Shown: positions 15,846 through 25,821 of the stretch, in pieces | Numbering within the stretch: position 1 is the stretch's first letter | Layout: every line of letters starts with the position of its first letter | From: Chryseobacterium kimseyorum | GTDB taxonomy: Bacteria; Bacteroidota; Bacteroidia; Flavobacteriales; Weeksellaceae | Direction: 5' to 3' | Length of the DNA stretch: 64,000 bases | NCBI RefSeq assembly: GCF_025971945.1 | Contig: NZ_JAPDHW010000002.1 | Location: forward strand, 1-64,000 | Translations under genes and position numbers: made by a program | The notes under the pieces: generated by a model | The model's database searches: none | Told to the model about the DNA's origin: nothing | The model's input: only the letters and a program-made list of their open reading frames with translations

Positions 15846-16769
15846 TTATTTTTTAGGCAGGAAAACTTCGGCAAGCATACATCTTGCACTACCCCCACCG
15901 TTTACTTCAATAGTATTTAAATCTGAATAGATAATTTCACAGTACTTTTCAATATTTGAAATTTGTTCAGCGTTTAATGACTGATAAGCGGTCTGACTCA
16001 TCACCAAGAACTTTTCACCTTCTTTATTCTGAACCTGAAGCATATTTCCGGCAAACTGCTGCATCTGCTCTTCTGATATTTCGATGATTTCTTTTCCTGA
16101 ATTTTTAATCGTTTCTCTAACTTTTCCTCTTTCCAATTCGTTATCGATACAGTCTAGACAAATTACCACAAACTGATCTGCAACGCACATCATTACATTG
16201 GTATGATAAATAGGAAGTCTTTCTTCTCCTACCGTCTGAAAAGAATGGAAAACTATCGGAGTGAAATCATATTTCGTACAGAATTCTCTGAACAAATTTT
16301 CATCTAACCGCAAAGAAACTGATCCATAAGCGATTTTGTTATCATGATCGAAAATCATACTTCCGGTTCCTTCTAAAAAGTGACCCTGAATTTCCGGTAA
16401 CGACCAGTCATCAATCTCAGCCACTTCAAAACCATGATTTTTAATACTTTCAATAATATCTTCTCTGCGCTCCACTCTCCTATTGGACGCAAACATCGGA
16501 TATAAAACCACATTTCCGTCATTATGGAAACTCACCCAGTTGTTTGGAAAAATAGAATCTGGAGTGTGTGGATCGATAGTATCTTTAATAGTAATAACAT
16601 TAATACCTTTACTCTTTAGTTTTTCAACAAAAATTTTGAATTCTGCCAAAGCTTTTGACTGAATGTCTGCACCTTTCTGCTCTACCTGAAAATAGTTGTT
16701 CTCTGCCGTTTCTGCATTGTAACCGAATGCAATTGGCTCTATCATTAATACTGTATCTGTTGTCTGCAT
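15846..16769 (-). CDS. ctlX: CtlX-type citrulline-utilisation hydrolase (amidinotransferase fold)
   Basis: Choosing ATG 16769 gives 307 residues; the alternative upstream start is a TTG at 16799. The protein has the guanidino-modifying-enzyme fold: early TVLMIEP, FPNNWVSFH with the conserved Asn, GHFLEGTGSMIFD with the acidic motif, and a C-terminal cysteine in NGGGSARCMLAE as nucleophile. CtlX is annotated as hydrolysing citrulline in an arginine catabolic route. It follows a second amidinotransferase-fold gene after 55 bases, so the pair is an operon and may act in sequence on arginine or a derivative. The exact reaction is inferred from the family name. Confidence 0.85.
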   Translation of the reverse strand: MQTTDTVLMIEPIAFGYNAETAENNYFQVEQKGADIQSKALAEFKIFVEKLKSKGINVITIKDTIDPHTPDSIFPNNWVSFHNDGNVVLYPMFASNRRVERREDIIESIKNHGFEVAEIDDWSLPEIQGHFLEGTGSMIFDHDNKIAYGSVSLRLDENLFREFCTKYDFTPIVFHSFQTVGEERLPIYHTNVMMCVADQFVVICLDCIDNELERGKVRETIKNSGKEIIEISEEQMQQFAGNMLQVQNKEGEKFLVMSQTAYQSLNAEQISNIEKYCEIIYSDLNTIEVNGGGSARCMLAEVFLPKK

Positions 16770-16824
16770 TTTGTTCTCATTTAAAATTAAAAGATTCAAA
16801 AATTTAAAATTATTGAATCAAAAT

Positions 16825-17739
16825 CTATTCTCTAACCAAAGGCATTGTAGAACATCTCAACAATCCTCCCATTTTTGAAATCTCCCTGTACGGAATTTCT
16901 TCAACTGTCATTCCCCATTCATTTCTTAAGTGGCCATTCAATCTAGTAAATGCTTTATCTGAAACAACAACTTCAGGAGAGATTGAGAAAATATTAGGAC
17001 ACATTTCAAACATTTCTTCATCCGTAACGTGGAAACAGTTTTCTTCACCAAAAATATCAATGATTAATTGATAATCACTTTCGTCAACAAAACCATTTTT
17101 ATAGATGATACATTTATCTGTCCCAATGGGATTGAACGTGCAGTCTAAATGCAGAATTCCCTGATAAGGTTCTCTGTCGTTTTTCTTCAGTTCAAAATCA
17201 AGAATTCTCTTCTTTGGAAAATATTCTTTTAGAATTTCTATGGCATACTCGTTAGTACGGGCAGTCTTATAATTTCTGTAATCTTGGGAAAAGCAGGTTC
17301 CAATGAAAATAAAGTCATTCCAAACGATGACATCTCCACCTTCGATGTGCGCAGTGTCTGGAAGATTGATAATATCTCTCCATTTTACTTTTTCAAAAAT
17401 CGAACGGTAAGCATCCTGTTCGTCGGCACGATCTGCGATAACATTTGAGATAATCATTTTATCTTCGATCACGAAAGAAACATCTCTTGCGAAAACCTGA
17501 TTGTAATCTTTGATAATGCTCGGACGAAGAACTTCTACATCATATTTTTTCAGAACTTTTTCGAAAGCTTCCATTTCGTCAATGATATCTTTTTCTTTCG
17601 GATAGATATTGTGTTGAATGGAATGGTATGATTTTGCATCATAACTTTCTTCTAAAGTAGGATCCGGACCCATCGAATTGGGCTGTCCCAAAACCACAGA
17701 TTTAAGTCTCCCGGTTTCGTTTTTAATATTTAGTTTCAT
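16825..17739 (-). CDS. Amidinotransferase/dimethylarginine-dimethylaminohydrolase-type enzyme
   Basis: This 304-residue protein has the arginine-modifying pentein fold: VFARDVSFVI, HIEGGDVIVW (catalytic acid region), HLDCTFNPIG (catalytic His) and GGLLRCSTMPLVRE near the C terminus (catalytic Cys). It could be an arginine deiminase-like, DDAH-like or amidinotransferase enzyme; these cannot be separated by eye. It is first in the operon with ctlX, behind a good promoter at 17797. If it releases citrulline, ctlX would use the product directly. Confidence 0.85.
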   Translation of the reverse strand: MKLNIKNETGRLKSVVLGQPNSMGPDPTLEESYDAKSYHSIQHNIYPKEKDIIDEMEAFEKVLKKYDVEVLRPSIIKDYNQVFARDVSFVIEDKMIISNVIADRADEQDAYRSIFEKVKWRDIINLPDTAHIEGGDVIVWNDFIFIGTCFSQDYRNYKTARTNEYAIEILKEYFPKKRILDFELKKNDREPYQGILHLDCTFNPIGTDKCIIYKNGFVDESDYQLIIDIFGEENCFHVTDEEMFEMCPNIFSISPEVVVSDKAFTRLNGHLRNEWGMTVEEIPYREISKMGGLLRCSTMPLVRE

Positions 17740-17796
17740 AAAAATTCTTCTGATGTATTGCCTCTAAACAAAGCATTCTGTACATAGCATGAGCGA

Positions 17797-17825
17797 CAAA
17801 TATAATGAAACGGCTGTGAAGTCAA
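17797..17825 (-). promoter_or_regulatory. Promoter of the arginine/citrulline operon
   Basis: The minus strand shows TTG (17823-17825), 18 bases, then TATATTTG (17797-17804). The start codon is 57 bases downstream. Confidence 0.7.
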
Positions 17826-17969
17826 AAATTTAATATTGAATAAAATTGATAAAATATCCTACAAAAAAATAGGTATAAAATGTTGTAGAATATCCAAATT
17901 CTATCTGTAGAATTTCAATTTTTCAGATATAAATAAGGGATCGAAATTGAAATCAAATGATATTATCTT

Positions 17970-18002
17970 TAAGCCGAAAATTCGGTTTGTTATTTCGGCT
18001 TA
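17970..18002. other. Orphan hairpin in a 627-bp intergenic region
   Basis: A perfect 10-bp inverted repeat (17970-17979 with 17993-18002) with a 13-base loop lies 230 bases upstream of one gene and 365 bases beyond the stop of the other. The right side continues ATTTT on the plus strand. It may end an unannotated transcript or be a mobile palindrome. The rest of 17740-18366 holds a promoter, one dispersed repeat and a terminator; I see no gene. Confidence 0.4.
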
Positions 18003-18148
18003 TTTTAAATTGTTCCGGGTCAAAAATTTTTGGAAATCAGCATTTTTTGAATAACCAAAAGATCATATCAAGCTAACATTTTTAAATATTAATCTGAAAA
18101 TGGAAGTCTTTTTCTTTTGTGATCATCTGTAAAAACCTTCCTTTATGT

Positions 18149-18175
18149 TATAGACATCCCGCTCCTACGGAGCTC
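18149..18175. repeat. Solo copy of the 682-902 repeat family
   Basis: TAGACATCCCGCTCCTAC followed by GGAGCTC matches the unit of the array at 682-902, including the GCTCC/GGAGC hairpin. It shows that the unit is dispersed. Confidence 0.75.
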
Positions 18176-18310
18176 AATCTCGGGAGAACTAATTACAAAG
18201 ATTACGCTCTTAGAGAGATTCTCATCGATAAATATCTCTTAGAAAATAATTCCTATTGATCTCCGATGCGACAAATCAAAATCTATTACAGTAACATCAT
18301 TTGTCTAAAA

Positions 18311-18340
18311 CAAAAATCCCAAAGCAAAAGCTTCGGGATT
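18311..18340 (-). terminator. Terminator of gltA
   Basis: AATCCC (18315-18320) pairs with GGGATT (18335-18340), extended by AAGC/GCTT after one mismatch. On the minus strand it is followed by TTTTGTTTT. It lies 27 bases past the gltA stop. Confidence 0.8.
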
Positions 18341-18366
18341 CTGATTTTTTATATGAGAAAACAATA

Positions 18367-19653
18367 TTATCTGTTTGTAATATCGATGTAATCTCTTTTC
18401 TGAGCTCCTTGGTAAACCTGTCTTGGTCTTCCGATCGGGTCTCCTTTTAATCTCATTTCTTTCCATTGAGCAATCCATCCAGGAAGTCTTCCCAATGCGA
18501 ACATTACGGTAAACATTTCTGTAGGAATTCCTAACGCTCTGTAGATGATTCCAGAATAGAAATCTACGTTTGGATATAATTTTCTTTCGATAAAGTATTC
18601 GTCTTCAAGAGCTACTTTTTCTAACTGCATTGCAATATCAAGTGCCTTATCTTCAATTCCTAAAGCGCTTAACAGGTCGTCAGCAGCTTTTTTGATGATT
18701 TTTGCTCTTGGATCGAAGTTTTTGTAAACTCTGTGTCCGAAGCCCATCAAACGGAAGCTGTCGTTTTTATCTTTCGCTTTTGCCACCCATTTGTTAACGT
18801 CACCACCATCTTTTTCAATCAATTCAAGCATTTCGATAACTGCCTGATTTGCACCACCGTGAAGTGGTCCCCAAAGTGCAGAAATACCGGCAGAAACTGA
18901 AGCAAAAAGACCTGTGTGAGCAGAACCTACCATTCTTACAGTAGATGTAGAACAGTTTTGCTCGTGGTCAGCATGAAGGATTAATAATTTATCTAAAGCA
19001 GCAGTAACTACAGGGTTGATTTCAAACTCTTCGTTTGGTAATCTGAACGCCATTTTGTAGAAGTTTTCTACATAGTTAAGACTGTTATCTCCGTGGTTTA
19101 ATGGTAAACCTAAAGTTTTTCTGTACGTCCAAGCAGCAAGGTGAGCAAATTTAGCAATCAATAATTCTGCAGCAAGATCCATCTCTTCTTTAGACTGTAC
19201 GTTAACCGCTTTAGGGTTGAAGGCAGTTAATGCAGAAGTAAGAGAAGATAACACTCCCATTGGGTGAGCAGAACGAGGGAAAGCATCGATGATTTTTTTC
19301 ATCTCCTCTGCTACGAAGTTATATTTTTTGATATTACCGTTGAAGGTTTCAAATTGTTCTTTTGTAGGCAATTCACCGTGTAACAAAAGGTACATTACTT
19401 CAGTAAAGTTTGATTTTTCAGCGATTTGCTCGATAGGATAACCTCTGTAGAATAATTCTCCCTGGTCACCATCAAGATATGTGATTTCGCTTAAAGTTGC
19501 ACCTGTGTTTTTGTATCCTAAATCTAAGGTAATAAGACCGGTTTGGTCTCTTAATTTTGAAATATCTATTCCTCTGTCTCCGATTGTACTATCTACGATA
19601 GGATATTCATACGAATTACCATCGTAATTCAATATAACTTTGTTGTCTGACAT
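18367..19653 (-). CDS. gltA: Citrate synthase (type II, hexameric class)
   Basis: It condenses acetyl-CoA and oxaloacetate into citrate in the first TCA step. The 428-residue length is standard. Signature segments are present: HADHEQNCSTSTVR, the catalytic-His motif GPLHGGANQAV, and GFGHRVYKNFDPRA with the second active-site histidine. The N-terminal extension with YRGYPIEQIAE is typical of the GltA type. It lies downstream of eno but behind a terminator, so it is probably a separate unit. Confidence 0.97.
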   Translation of the reverse strand: MSDNKVILNYDGNSYEYPIVDSTIGDRGIDISKLRDQTGLITLDLGYKNTGATLSEITYLDGDQGELFYRGYPIEQIAEKSNFTEVMYLLLHGELPTKEQFETFNGNIKKYNFVAEEMKKIIDAFPRSAHPMGVLSSLTSALTAFNPKAVNVQSKEEMDLAAELLIAKFAHLAAWTYRKTLGLPLNHGDNSLNYVENFYKMAFRLPNEEFEINPVVTAALDKLLILHADHEQNCSTSTVRMVGSAHTGLFASVSAGISALWGPLHGGANQAVIEMLELIEKDGGDVNKWVAKAKDKNDSFRLMGFGHRVYKNFDPRAKIIKKAADDLLSALGIEDKALDIAMQLEKVALEDEYFIERKLYPNVDFYSGIIYRALGIPTEMFTVMFALGRLPGWIAQWKEMRLKGDPIGRPRQVYQGAQKRDYIDITNR

Positions 19654-19691
19654 TATTATAATATTTTATTTAAATTTCTTAAAAATACATA

Positions 19692-19727
19692 AAAAAACAG
19701 CAACCAAAAAATAGTATGCTGTTTTTT
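19692..19727 (-). terminator. Terminator between eno and gltA
   Basis: An A-rich arm with ACAGCA pairs with TGCTGT plus a T run (about 19693-19703 with 19717-19727), loop 13 bases. It lies just past the eno stop on the minus strand. Confidence 0.75.
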
Positions 19728-19737
19728 TTGAGATTTA

Positions 19738-21048
<1,311 letters not shown>

Positions 21049-21167
21049 TTAGACAAATTTAATTAAAAAATAAGTTTTTTCGTTATCCGAAGTAGAGCAA
21101 TTGCTGTTTTTTGAGTTAAATTTTAGTTAATATTTAAGGCTTGACTAATTCTTTTCAAAAATTAGAA

Positions 21168-21200
21168 AATTCTCCAAATCTTAAAAAGTTTTGGAGAATT
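21168..21200 (-). terminator. Terminator of the 22847-21245 operon
   Basis: A perfect 11-bp stem (21168-21178 with 21190-21200) has an 11-base loop. It lies 45 bases past the stop of the 395-residue protein gene. Confidence 0.8.
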
Positions 21201-21244
21201 ATTCTAATTAGTTAATCTCAGCACTATAATATAAGAAACTTATT

Positions 21245-22432
21245 TTATTGAATTTTTCTTTTTGTTCCGATACCACTCAGGAAAGAAAGTCCAGCAATAA
21301 CATTACCGTTCTTAATCATGTTGTTATCAAAATCTTTTCCTAATGAAAGGGTAAGATGCTGATTTGGAAATATGGCATAATCTAAATTAAGAACACACTT
21401 CCATGTAGGTTTTAAATTTGAACCTGAAATAAAACTCCGGTACAATCCTTCAAAACTACCCGTAAACTTAGAATCTTTTGGAGAGTATTCATATTTTACA
21501 CCTGCATCGAATGTTGAAAAGTTTCCATCTGGTTTGAAATCTTCAGTAATCATCCAATCGCTTTTTGGATTATACATATATCGGACAAGTAATAGTGGTG
21601 TTCCTGATTTTTCAAATGCATAGCCAAAAACTGTCCATAAACCAGCATTGTAAATTCTGGAATTGTTGAATCTTTTTTCTTTGAATTGGAGGCTTGTTCC
21701 TCCGGCGAAATCCCAAAGAAAACCGATGCGATTTATTTTAAAAGTAATTTTGTTGAGCTTTTCGGTATTTTCAATTAAATATTTATCTTTTTTGTAAAAT
21801 TCATTTTTCAGAAAAACTAATCTTGCATCTACATTTTGTTGCGCTATTTTTTGCTCAGCAGGAGTTCCGTTCTCTGCGTCTTTTCTTAAAATCTGCAATT
21901 TTTTGTATTCTGCATCTTCATTAAGAAAAGGTAGAAAATTTGCATTAAAATGAGAGCTACGTTCAGATAATATTATTTGAATATCTTCAAAGTCATTTTG
22001 GGTTTTAACATCCGCTTTTCCTCGAAGTAATGAAAATTTAAGTCCTAATGCTGTATAAATAGAGTTGCCTGGTAAACTTGAAGAATTTGAATCGTCCGTA
22101 TTTCTTGCTGCAAATGAAATCACAAATGTCTGAGGTACAGAATGTTTATTGGTCAACATTTCGTTTATGGTTTTATCTTTTTCCGTACTGGGAAAAATCC
22201 AGTAAGGTGCAATTTCTATAGAATATCCGCCATTATTAATGAAATTTATAGGAAAGTTTCTAAGTCCTATCATTAAATCTGAAACATCAGTAGGTTTACT
22301 TATATCTGTTGTTGCAATATCTAATAAATTAGAAGCCGGCGATGCAGGAGTTTTCAAAATATCAGTATTTACTTTTTCCTGTCCTGATAATCTTAATAAG
22401 CTAAGCATCAGAATTAAATAAAATGTTTTCAT
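21245..22432 (-). CDS. Exported protein of unknown function, probably outer-membrane associated
   Basis: Choosing ATG 22432 gives 395 residues with a signal peptide (LILMLSLLRLSGQ); an upstream TTG at 22462 is less likely. The mature sequence alternates aromatic and polar residues in its C-terminal half (VFGYAFEKS, LLLVRYMYNPKSDWMI, FDAGVKYEYSPKDSKF, LNLDYAIFPNQHLTLSLGKDF), consistent with a small barrel. I do not recognise the family. It lies 7 bases after the 135-residue gene and is co-transcribed from a promoter sharing an operator with the adjacent two-component system. Confidence 0.8.
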   Translation of the reverse strand: MKTFYLILMLSLLRLSGQEKVNTDILKTPASPASNLLDIATTDISKPTDVSDLMIGLRNFPINFINNGGYSIEIAPYWIFPSTEKDKTINEMLTNKHSVPQTFVISFAARNTDDSNSSSLPGNSIYTALGLKFSLLRGKADVKTQNDFEDIQIILSERSSHFNANFLPFLNEDAEYKKLQILRKDAENGTPAEQKIAQQNVDARLVFLKNEFYKKDKYLIENTEKLNKITFKINRIGFLWDFAGGTSLQFKEKRFNNSRIYNAGLWTVFGYAFEKSGTPLLLVRYMYNPKSDWMITEDFKPDGNFSTFDAGVKYEYSPKDSKFTGSFEGLYRSFISGSNLKPTWKCVLNLDYAIFPNQHLTLSLGKDFDNNMIKNGNVIAGLSFLSGIGTKRKIQ

Positions 22433-22439
22433 GACTAGT

Positions 22440-22847
22440 TTAAATAAAGTGAATGATTGCAACGAAATCTATAATCCCATCAGAGTCTGTTTGAGATGAA
22501 GCATGATATACTCTATCCTGAATTATAACTGTTAAGATACATGGTGTACTCGGATCACCTTTACAAGAACAGTTTATTAATACCATTTTCCCTTTTATAT
22601 CTCCACTAATCCCAATATTTGTCGGTGTAGCCTTGAGTGTATAGCTGATTTTATTTGCATTAGCATAAATTTTACCCTTAATGACATTTCCCGTCAAGGT
22701 GGCTCCAAGAAAAATCTGTTCATCATTTCCTTCATCACCTTTGTACTCAAGATCCATTCCGCTACTTTTTGAAGTTTTGATACTCAATTTCTCGTTTAGC
22801 AAAGCTTTGGCATTTATTCTTGCTTGAAATTCTTTTTTTGTTTTCAT
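22440..22847 (-). CDS. Small protein of unknown function, candidate regulon target
   Basis: This 135-residue protein has no signal peptide or membrane segment. The N-terminal part is Lys/Ala-rich and helical (KEFQARINAKALLNEKLSIK); the rest looks like a beta-sandwich with three cysteines (INCSCKGDPSTPC). No family is recognised. It is first in a two-gene operon whose promoter (22874-22922) duplicates the layout of the response-regulator promoter. Confidence 0.7.
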   Translation of the reverse strand: MKTKKEFQARINAKALLNEKLSIKTSKSSGMDLEYKGDEGNDEQIFLGATLTGNVIKGKIYANANKISYTLKATPTNIGISGDIKGKMVLINCSCKGDPSTPCILTVIIQDRVYHASSQTDSDGIIDFVAIIHFI

Positions 22848-22873
22848 GATTATTAGTTTTAAAGTTTATACTT

Positions 22874-22922
22874 CAAATTTCCGACTAATAACAACTTCAA
22901 ACAATTACACAAACGGGTGATT
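22874..22922 (-). promoter_or_regulatory. Activator-type promoter and dyad operator of the 22847 operon
   Basis: The operator is AATTACAC (22903-22910), 4 bases, GGGTGATT (22915-22922), an imperfect dyad. Its left end runs into the sequence read on the minus strand as GTGTAATTGTTT, which includes the TTG box (22902-22904). After a 20-base spacer comes GAAATTTG (22874-22881), a non-consensus -7 box. The same elements with the same spacings occur before the response regulator gene at 25822-25870. Confidence 0.6.
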
Positions 22923-22934
22923 CTTACAACAAAA

Positions 22935-22962
22935 AAGCAATATCATAAAAATGATACTGCTT
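22935..22962 (-). terminator. Terminator of the two-component operon
   Basis: A 12-bp stem with one A-C mismatch (22935-22946 with 22951-22962) has an AAAA loop, and a T-rich run follows on the minus strand. It lies 20 bases past the kinase stop and upstream of the 22847 promoter. Confidence 0.75.
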
Positions 22963-22982
22963 CTAATATTTTTCAAAAGAGA

Positions 22983-23762
22983 TTATAAGCTAATCTTGAA
23001 AAGAATAGAAGTTCCTTTTTCTGTGGATGAAATTTCAAATGTTCCGCAGGATTCTTTCATTCTTCTTTCCATATTCCTGAGACCATTTCCTGATGCAGTT
23101 TCTATTTTAAATCCTCTGCCATTATCTGATATATTCATGATTAAATATTTATTTTCCTGAATAAACGAAAGCTTTAGTTGATCTGCACCACTATATTTGT
23201 ACGCATTGTTTAAAGCTTCCTTGATACAGAGAAACATACTACGTCTTAATTCTGTTGAGATAGGTGCATCCGAAACAATTTGATCTCTATCAAAAGATAA
23301 TACAATGGGAGTTTTTTTCAAAAAACCTTCTGCATAGATTTTAGCATATTCAATAAAACTTCCAACAGTATCATTTCCAGAATTTAAGCTCCAAAGCATT
23401 TCCCGCATAGAAATATTCATTTCTTCGGACGTTTTCAGAAGATCATTAATATCATTTATTAAATCTTCATCTTCTGCTTTTTGTTTTAGAAATTCTGCTT
23501 GAAGTTTGAGTGCGGAAATTCTGGCTCCGAGATCATCATGCATATCATGAGAAATTCTTTCACGCTCGATTTCTATAGATTTTTGCTTTTCGAGCTCTTT
23601 TTGGAGGAGCTGGTTTTGGTATTCAGATTCTTTAAGCTGTTTTTCTTTGAGATAAAGTAGTTGCCTTCTATTGTACATCAAAACAATTACTATAATAAAT
23701 GCAACAAATGACATCATAATTGAGATGGCAATCATGTACGCTAATTTAATATCATCCTGCAT
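22983..23762 (-). CDS. Sensor histidine kinase (NarX/LiaS-type, HisKA_3)
   Basis: This 259-residue kinase has one N-terminal membrane helix (about 8-30), a short coiled-coil region (38-68), the HisKA_3 phosphoacceptor motif ERERISHDMHDDLG (phospho-His probably His75), and a HATPase domain with N-box KEALNNAYKYSG (180-191), DNGRGF (212-217) and GLRNM (226-230). It lacks a sensory domain of its own. It overlaps by 11 bases the polytopic membrane protein gene, which may supply sensing. It pairs with the response regulator at 25801. Confidence 0.93.
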   Translation of the reverse strand: MQDDIKLAYMIAISIMMSFVAFIIVIVLMYNRRQLLYLKEKQLKESEYQNQLLQKELEKQKSIEIERERISHDMHDDLGARISALKLQAEFLKQKAEDEDLINDINDLLKTSEEMNISMREMLWSLNSGNDTVGSFIEYAKIYAEGFLKKTPIVLSFDRDQIVSDAPISTELRRSMFLCIKEALNNAYKYSGADQLKLSFIQENKYLIMNISDNGRGFKIETASGNGLRNMERRMKESCGTFEISSTEKGTSILFKISL

Positions 23763-24405
23763 ATGTGGTATGTTTTAGCTTATTTTCAAATTTCAGTAGA
23801 GCAATGTAAAAGAGCAGATACATCACTACATTGATTACATTCTGTCCTACCCGAAGGAACTGCAGAAACTCGTTATCTTCTTTTGCAAAATAAAACATCG
23901 GAGTTACTCTGAAAAGAAAAAAGCAGCTCCACATTAATAAAGCTGTAAAAATCCAAAACGCCGGGTCGTCGGTAATTTTGTATTCATCGAAAAAAGCAAT
24001 TTTCTGATAAAACCATAATAGCGAATTGAGAATATAAAATATAATGATTATAATTCCTATTTTTTTATCGAATTCCTGTCCGTGAAAGGTGGTGAAAAAT
24101 AAGATATAAGACAGCGATAGAAATGTGAGAATGAGAGAAATTTTTCCAATCCACCCTAAAAAATGCTCCTTCAAATATATAGAAAAGAAGATGATACAAA
24201 ATATAAAGTAAAGATTGTACTGAAGACCTACTTTCACATCAGGATTGTACCAATCTCTGACAAAAGAAACCCATTCGTTCGTAGCAGTAATTAGAAAATA
24301 GAAAAAAAGATAGTTCTGAGCTGAATATTTGTATTTCCATCCCAAAACTCCTGCTTTTACCAGTGGAAAAAACAACAGTACCTTATATACAATACCGACC
24401 CACAT
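23752..24405 (-). CDS. Polytopic membrane protein, candidate sensor partner of the kinase
   Basis: This 217-residue protein has about seven hydrophobic helices (near 5-20, 30-48, 62-78, 83-104, 115-132, 149-168, 185-206). It has no signal peptide or catalytic motif. I recognise only the general layout, not a family. It lies 2 bases after the lipoprotein gene and overlaps the kinase start by 11 bases, so translation is probably coupled. A signal-receiving role for the kinase, whose own input region is minimal, is inference. Confidence 0.8.
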   Translation of the reverse strand: MWVGIVYKVLLFFPLVKAGVLGWKYKYSAQNYLFFYFLITATNEWVSFVRDWYNPDVKVGLQYNLYFIFCIIFFSIYLKEHFLGWIGKISLILTFLSLSYILFFTTFHGQEFDKKIGIIIIIFYILNSLLWFYQKIAFFDEYKITDDPAFWIFTALLMWSCFFLFRVTPMFYFAKEDNEFLQFLRVGQNVINVVMYLLFYIALLKFENKLKHTTYAG

Positions 24406-24407
24406 TT

Positions 24408-25163
24408 CTATGGCTTAAGATCACCAGCATCATAACCTAAATCAACCGATCCGTCATTGTAAACAGCGTGAACTGCAAAAGATATACGATCATAGTTTTT
24501 ACTGTCCACATTATAATCGCTGCCATCTAAATCTTTCACTTTAAAAAAGTAAACCGATGAGAAATCTATTTTTGCAATACCTTTTCCATATTTTTTTCTT
24601 TTATTAATATACTCGGCAACATCACCATATCTGTAAATAACACATTCAGTAGCTGGTTTACCATTGAATGTGGCTTGCGTTGCTAAAGAAGACTTGTAGA
24701 TTGCAATTTTTGACTGTAAATCAGGTTCATTCGTGAACTTATTATTCTCAAGGATATATTTTTCATCAGAACTGATATCTTTATAATCATTATTTTTTGA
24801 AAATGTAACCCCTAAGTTCATTTTAGAATCTTTCGAATCTTGAATAAAATAAAACTTGACATAAGAGTAGAATGTATACTTTTCGACGAGATCTATAAAA
24901 CTTTTGCCATCTACACTGAATTTTTCCACGAGATTGGGATGTTTTGAGAGGAGTGAATTTATCTTTCCTGCATATTGCTTTTCAATATGAGCAGGAATTT
25001 CTGTACTAAAAACAATTGGCTGTAACGTATCCGAAATATTGTTATATACCTGCAGAGAATCTTCGGTCTCCCTGTTGTTTTCATTCATCTCACTTTTTTT
25101 CTTTTGACAGCTCGTTACAAAAACGCTTATAACTGCCGCGAAAATAAATTTTAAAATTCTCAT
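24408..25163 (-). CDS. Lipoprotein of unknown function within the two-component operon
   Basis: This 251-residue protein has a lipoprotein signal with lipobox VTSC (Cys19) followed by Lys/Glu/Asn-rich linker sequence. The mature domain (about 55-251) mixes helix and strand without motifs known to me; it ends with AVHAVYNDGSVDLGYDAGDLKP. It sits between the response regulator (5-base gap) and the membrane protein (2-base gap), so it is likely a periplasmic component or target of the signalling system. Confidence 0.75.
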   Translation of the reverse strand: MRILKFIFAAVISVFVTSCQKKKSEMNENNRETEDSLQVYNNISDTLQPIVFSTEIPAHIEKQYAGKINSLLSKHPNLVEKFSVDGKSFIDLVEKYTFYSYVKFYFIQDSKDSKMNLGVTFSKNNDYKDISSDEKYILENNKFTNEPDLQSKIAIYKSSLATQATFNGKPATECVIYRYGDVAEYINKRKKYGKGIAKIDFSSVYFFKVKDLDGSDYNVDSKNYDRISFAVHAVYNDGSVDLGYDAGDLKP

Positions 25164-25168
25164 AATTG

Positions 25169-25801
25169 TTAGTTTTTAAAATGGTTAAATTTATTAATTG
25201 CTTCAACTTTATTATTCACCTGAAGCTTTCGGTAAATATTTCCTACGTGTTTTTTCACAGTATCAATGCTGATAAATATTTTATCTGCTATTTCCTTGTA
25301 TAAAAGTCCCTGTGACAAAAGTTCTACAATTTCAGTTTCGCGTTTCGTGAGTTCTTGATACTCTTTTACTTCAATCATTTTTCTTTCAAAATGATTTAAA
25401 ACTCTTCTTGCAATCGAAAAACTCATTGGGGCACCACCATTATAAAGATCACGTATCGATGACAGTATCTTATCCATACTTTCACCCTTGATGAGATATC
25501 CTGTAGCACCTGCCTTTAATGAATCAAAGATCATTTCGTCATTCTCAAAACTTGTACACATAATAAATTGCGTGGCAGGAAGCTGGTTTCTCAGTTTTCC
25601 TATAATATCAATTCCCAGCATATCCTGGAGTTGGATATCCATCATGACAACATCCGGAGAAAGATCAGATAAATTTTTGAGAGCCGTGTTTCCGTCGAAG
25701 AACTGTGCGATTACCTTCATGTCAGTCTGGTAATCGATCACCTTCTTCAACGCGTTGTTGTAGTTTTTTTCGTCTTCTACTATGGCTATGGAAATGCTCA
25801 T
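25169..25801 (-). CDS. Response regulator, NarL/FixJ family
   Basis: This 210-residue protein has a receiver domain (acidic cluster VEDE 8-11, phospho-Asp55 in VVMMD, Thr83, Lys105 in YLIK) and a C-terminal LuxR-type helix-turn-helix (about 148-207; LTKRETEIVELLSQG, DTVKKHVGNIYRKL). It is first in the operon with the lipoprotein, membrane protein and kinase. A dyad operator straddling the -33 region of its own promoter suggests autoregulation, and the same site precedes the neighbouring operon. Confidence 0.95.
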   Translation of the reverse strand: MSISIAIVEDEKNYNNALKKVIDYQTDMKVIAQFFDGNTALKNLSDLSPDVVMMDIQLQDMLGIDIIGKLRNQLPATQFIMCTSFENDEMIFDSLKAGATGYLIKGESMDKILSSIRDLYNGGAPMSFSIARRVLNHFERKMIEVKEYQELTKRETEIVELLSQGLLYKEIADKIFISIDTVKKHVGNIYRKLQVNNKVEAINKFNHFKN

Positions 25802-25821
25802 GTTTATTGATTTCGTTTAGA

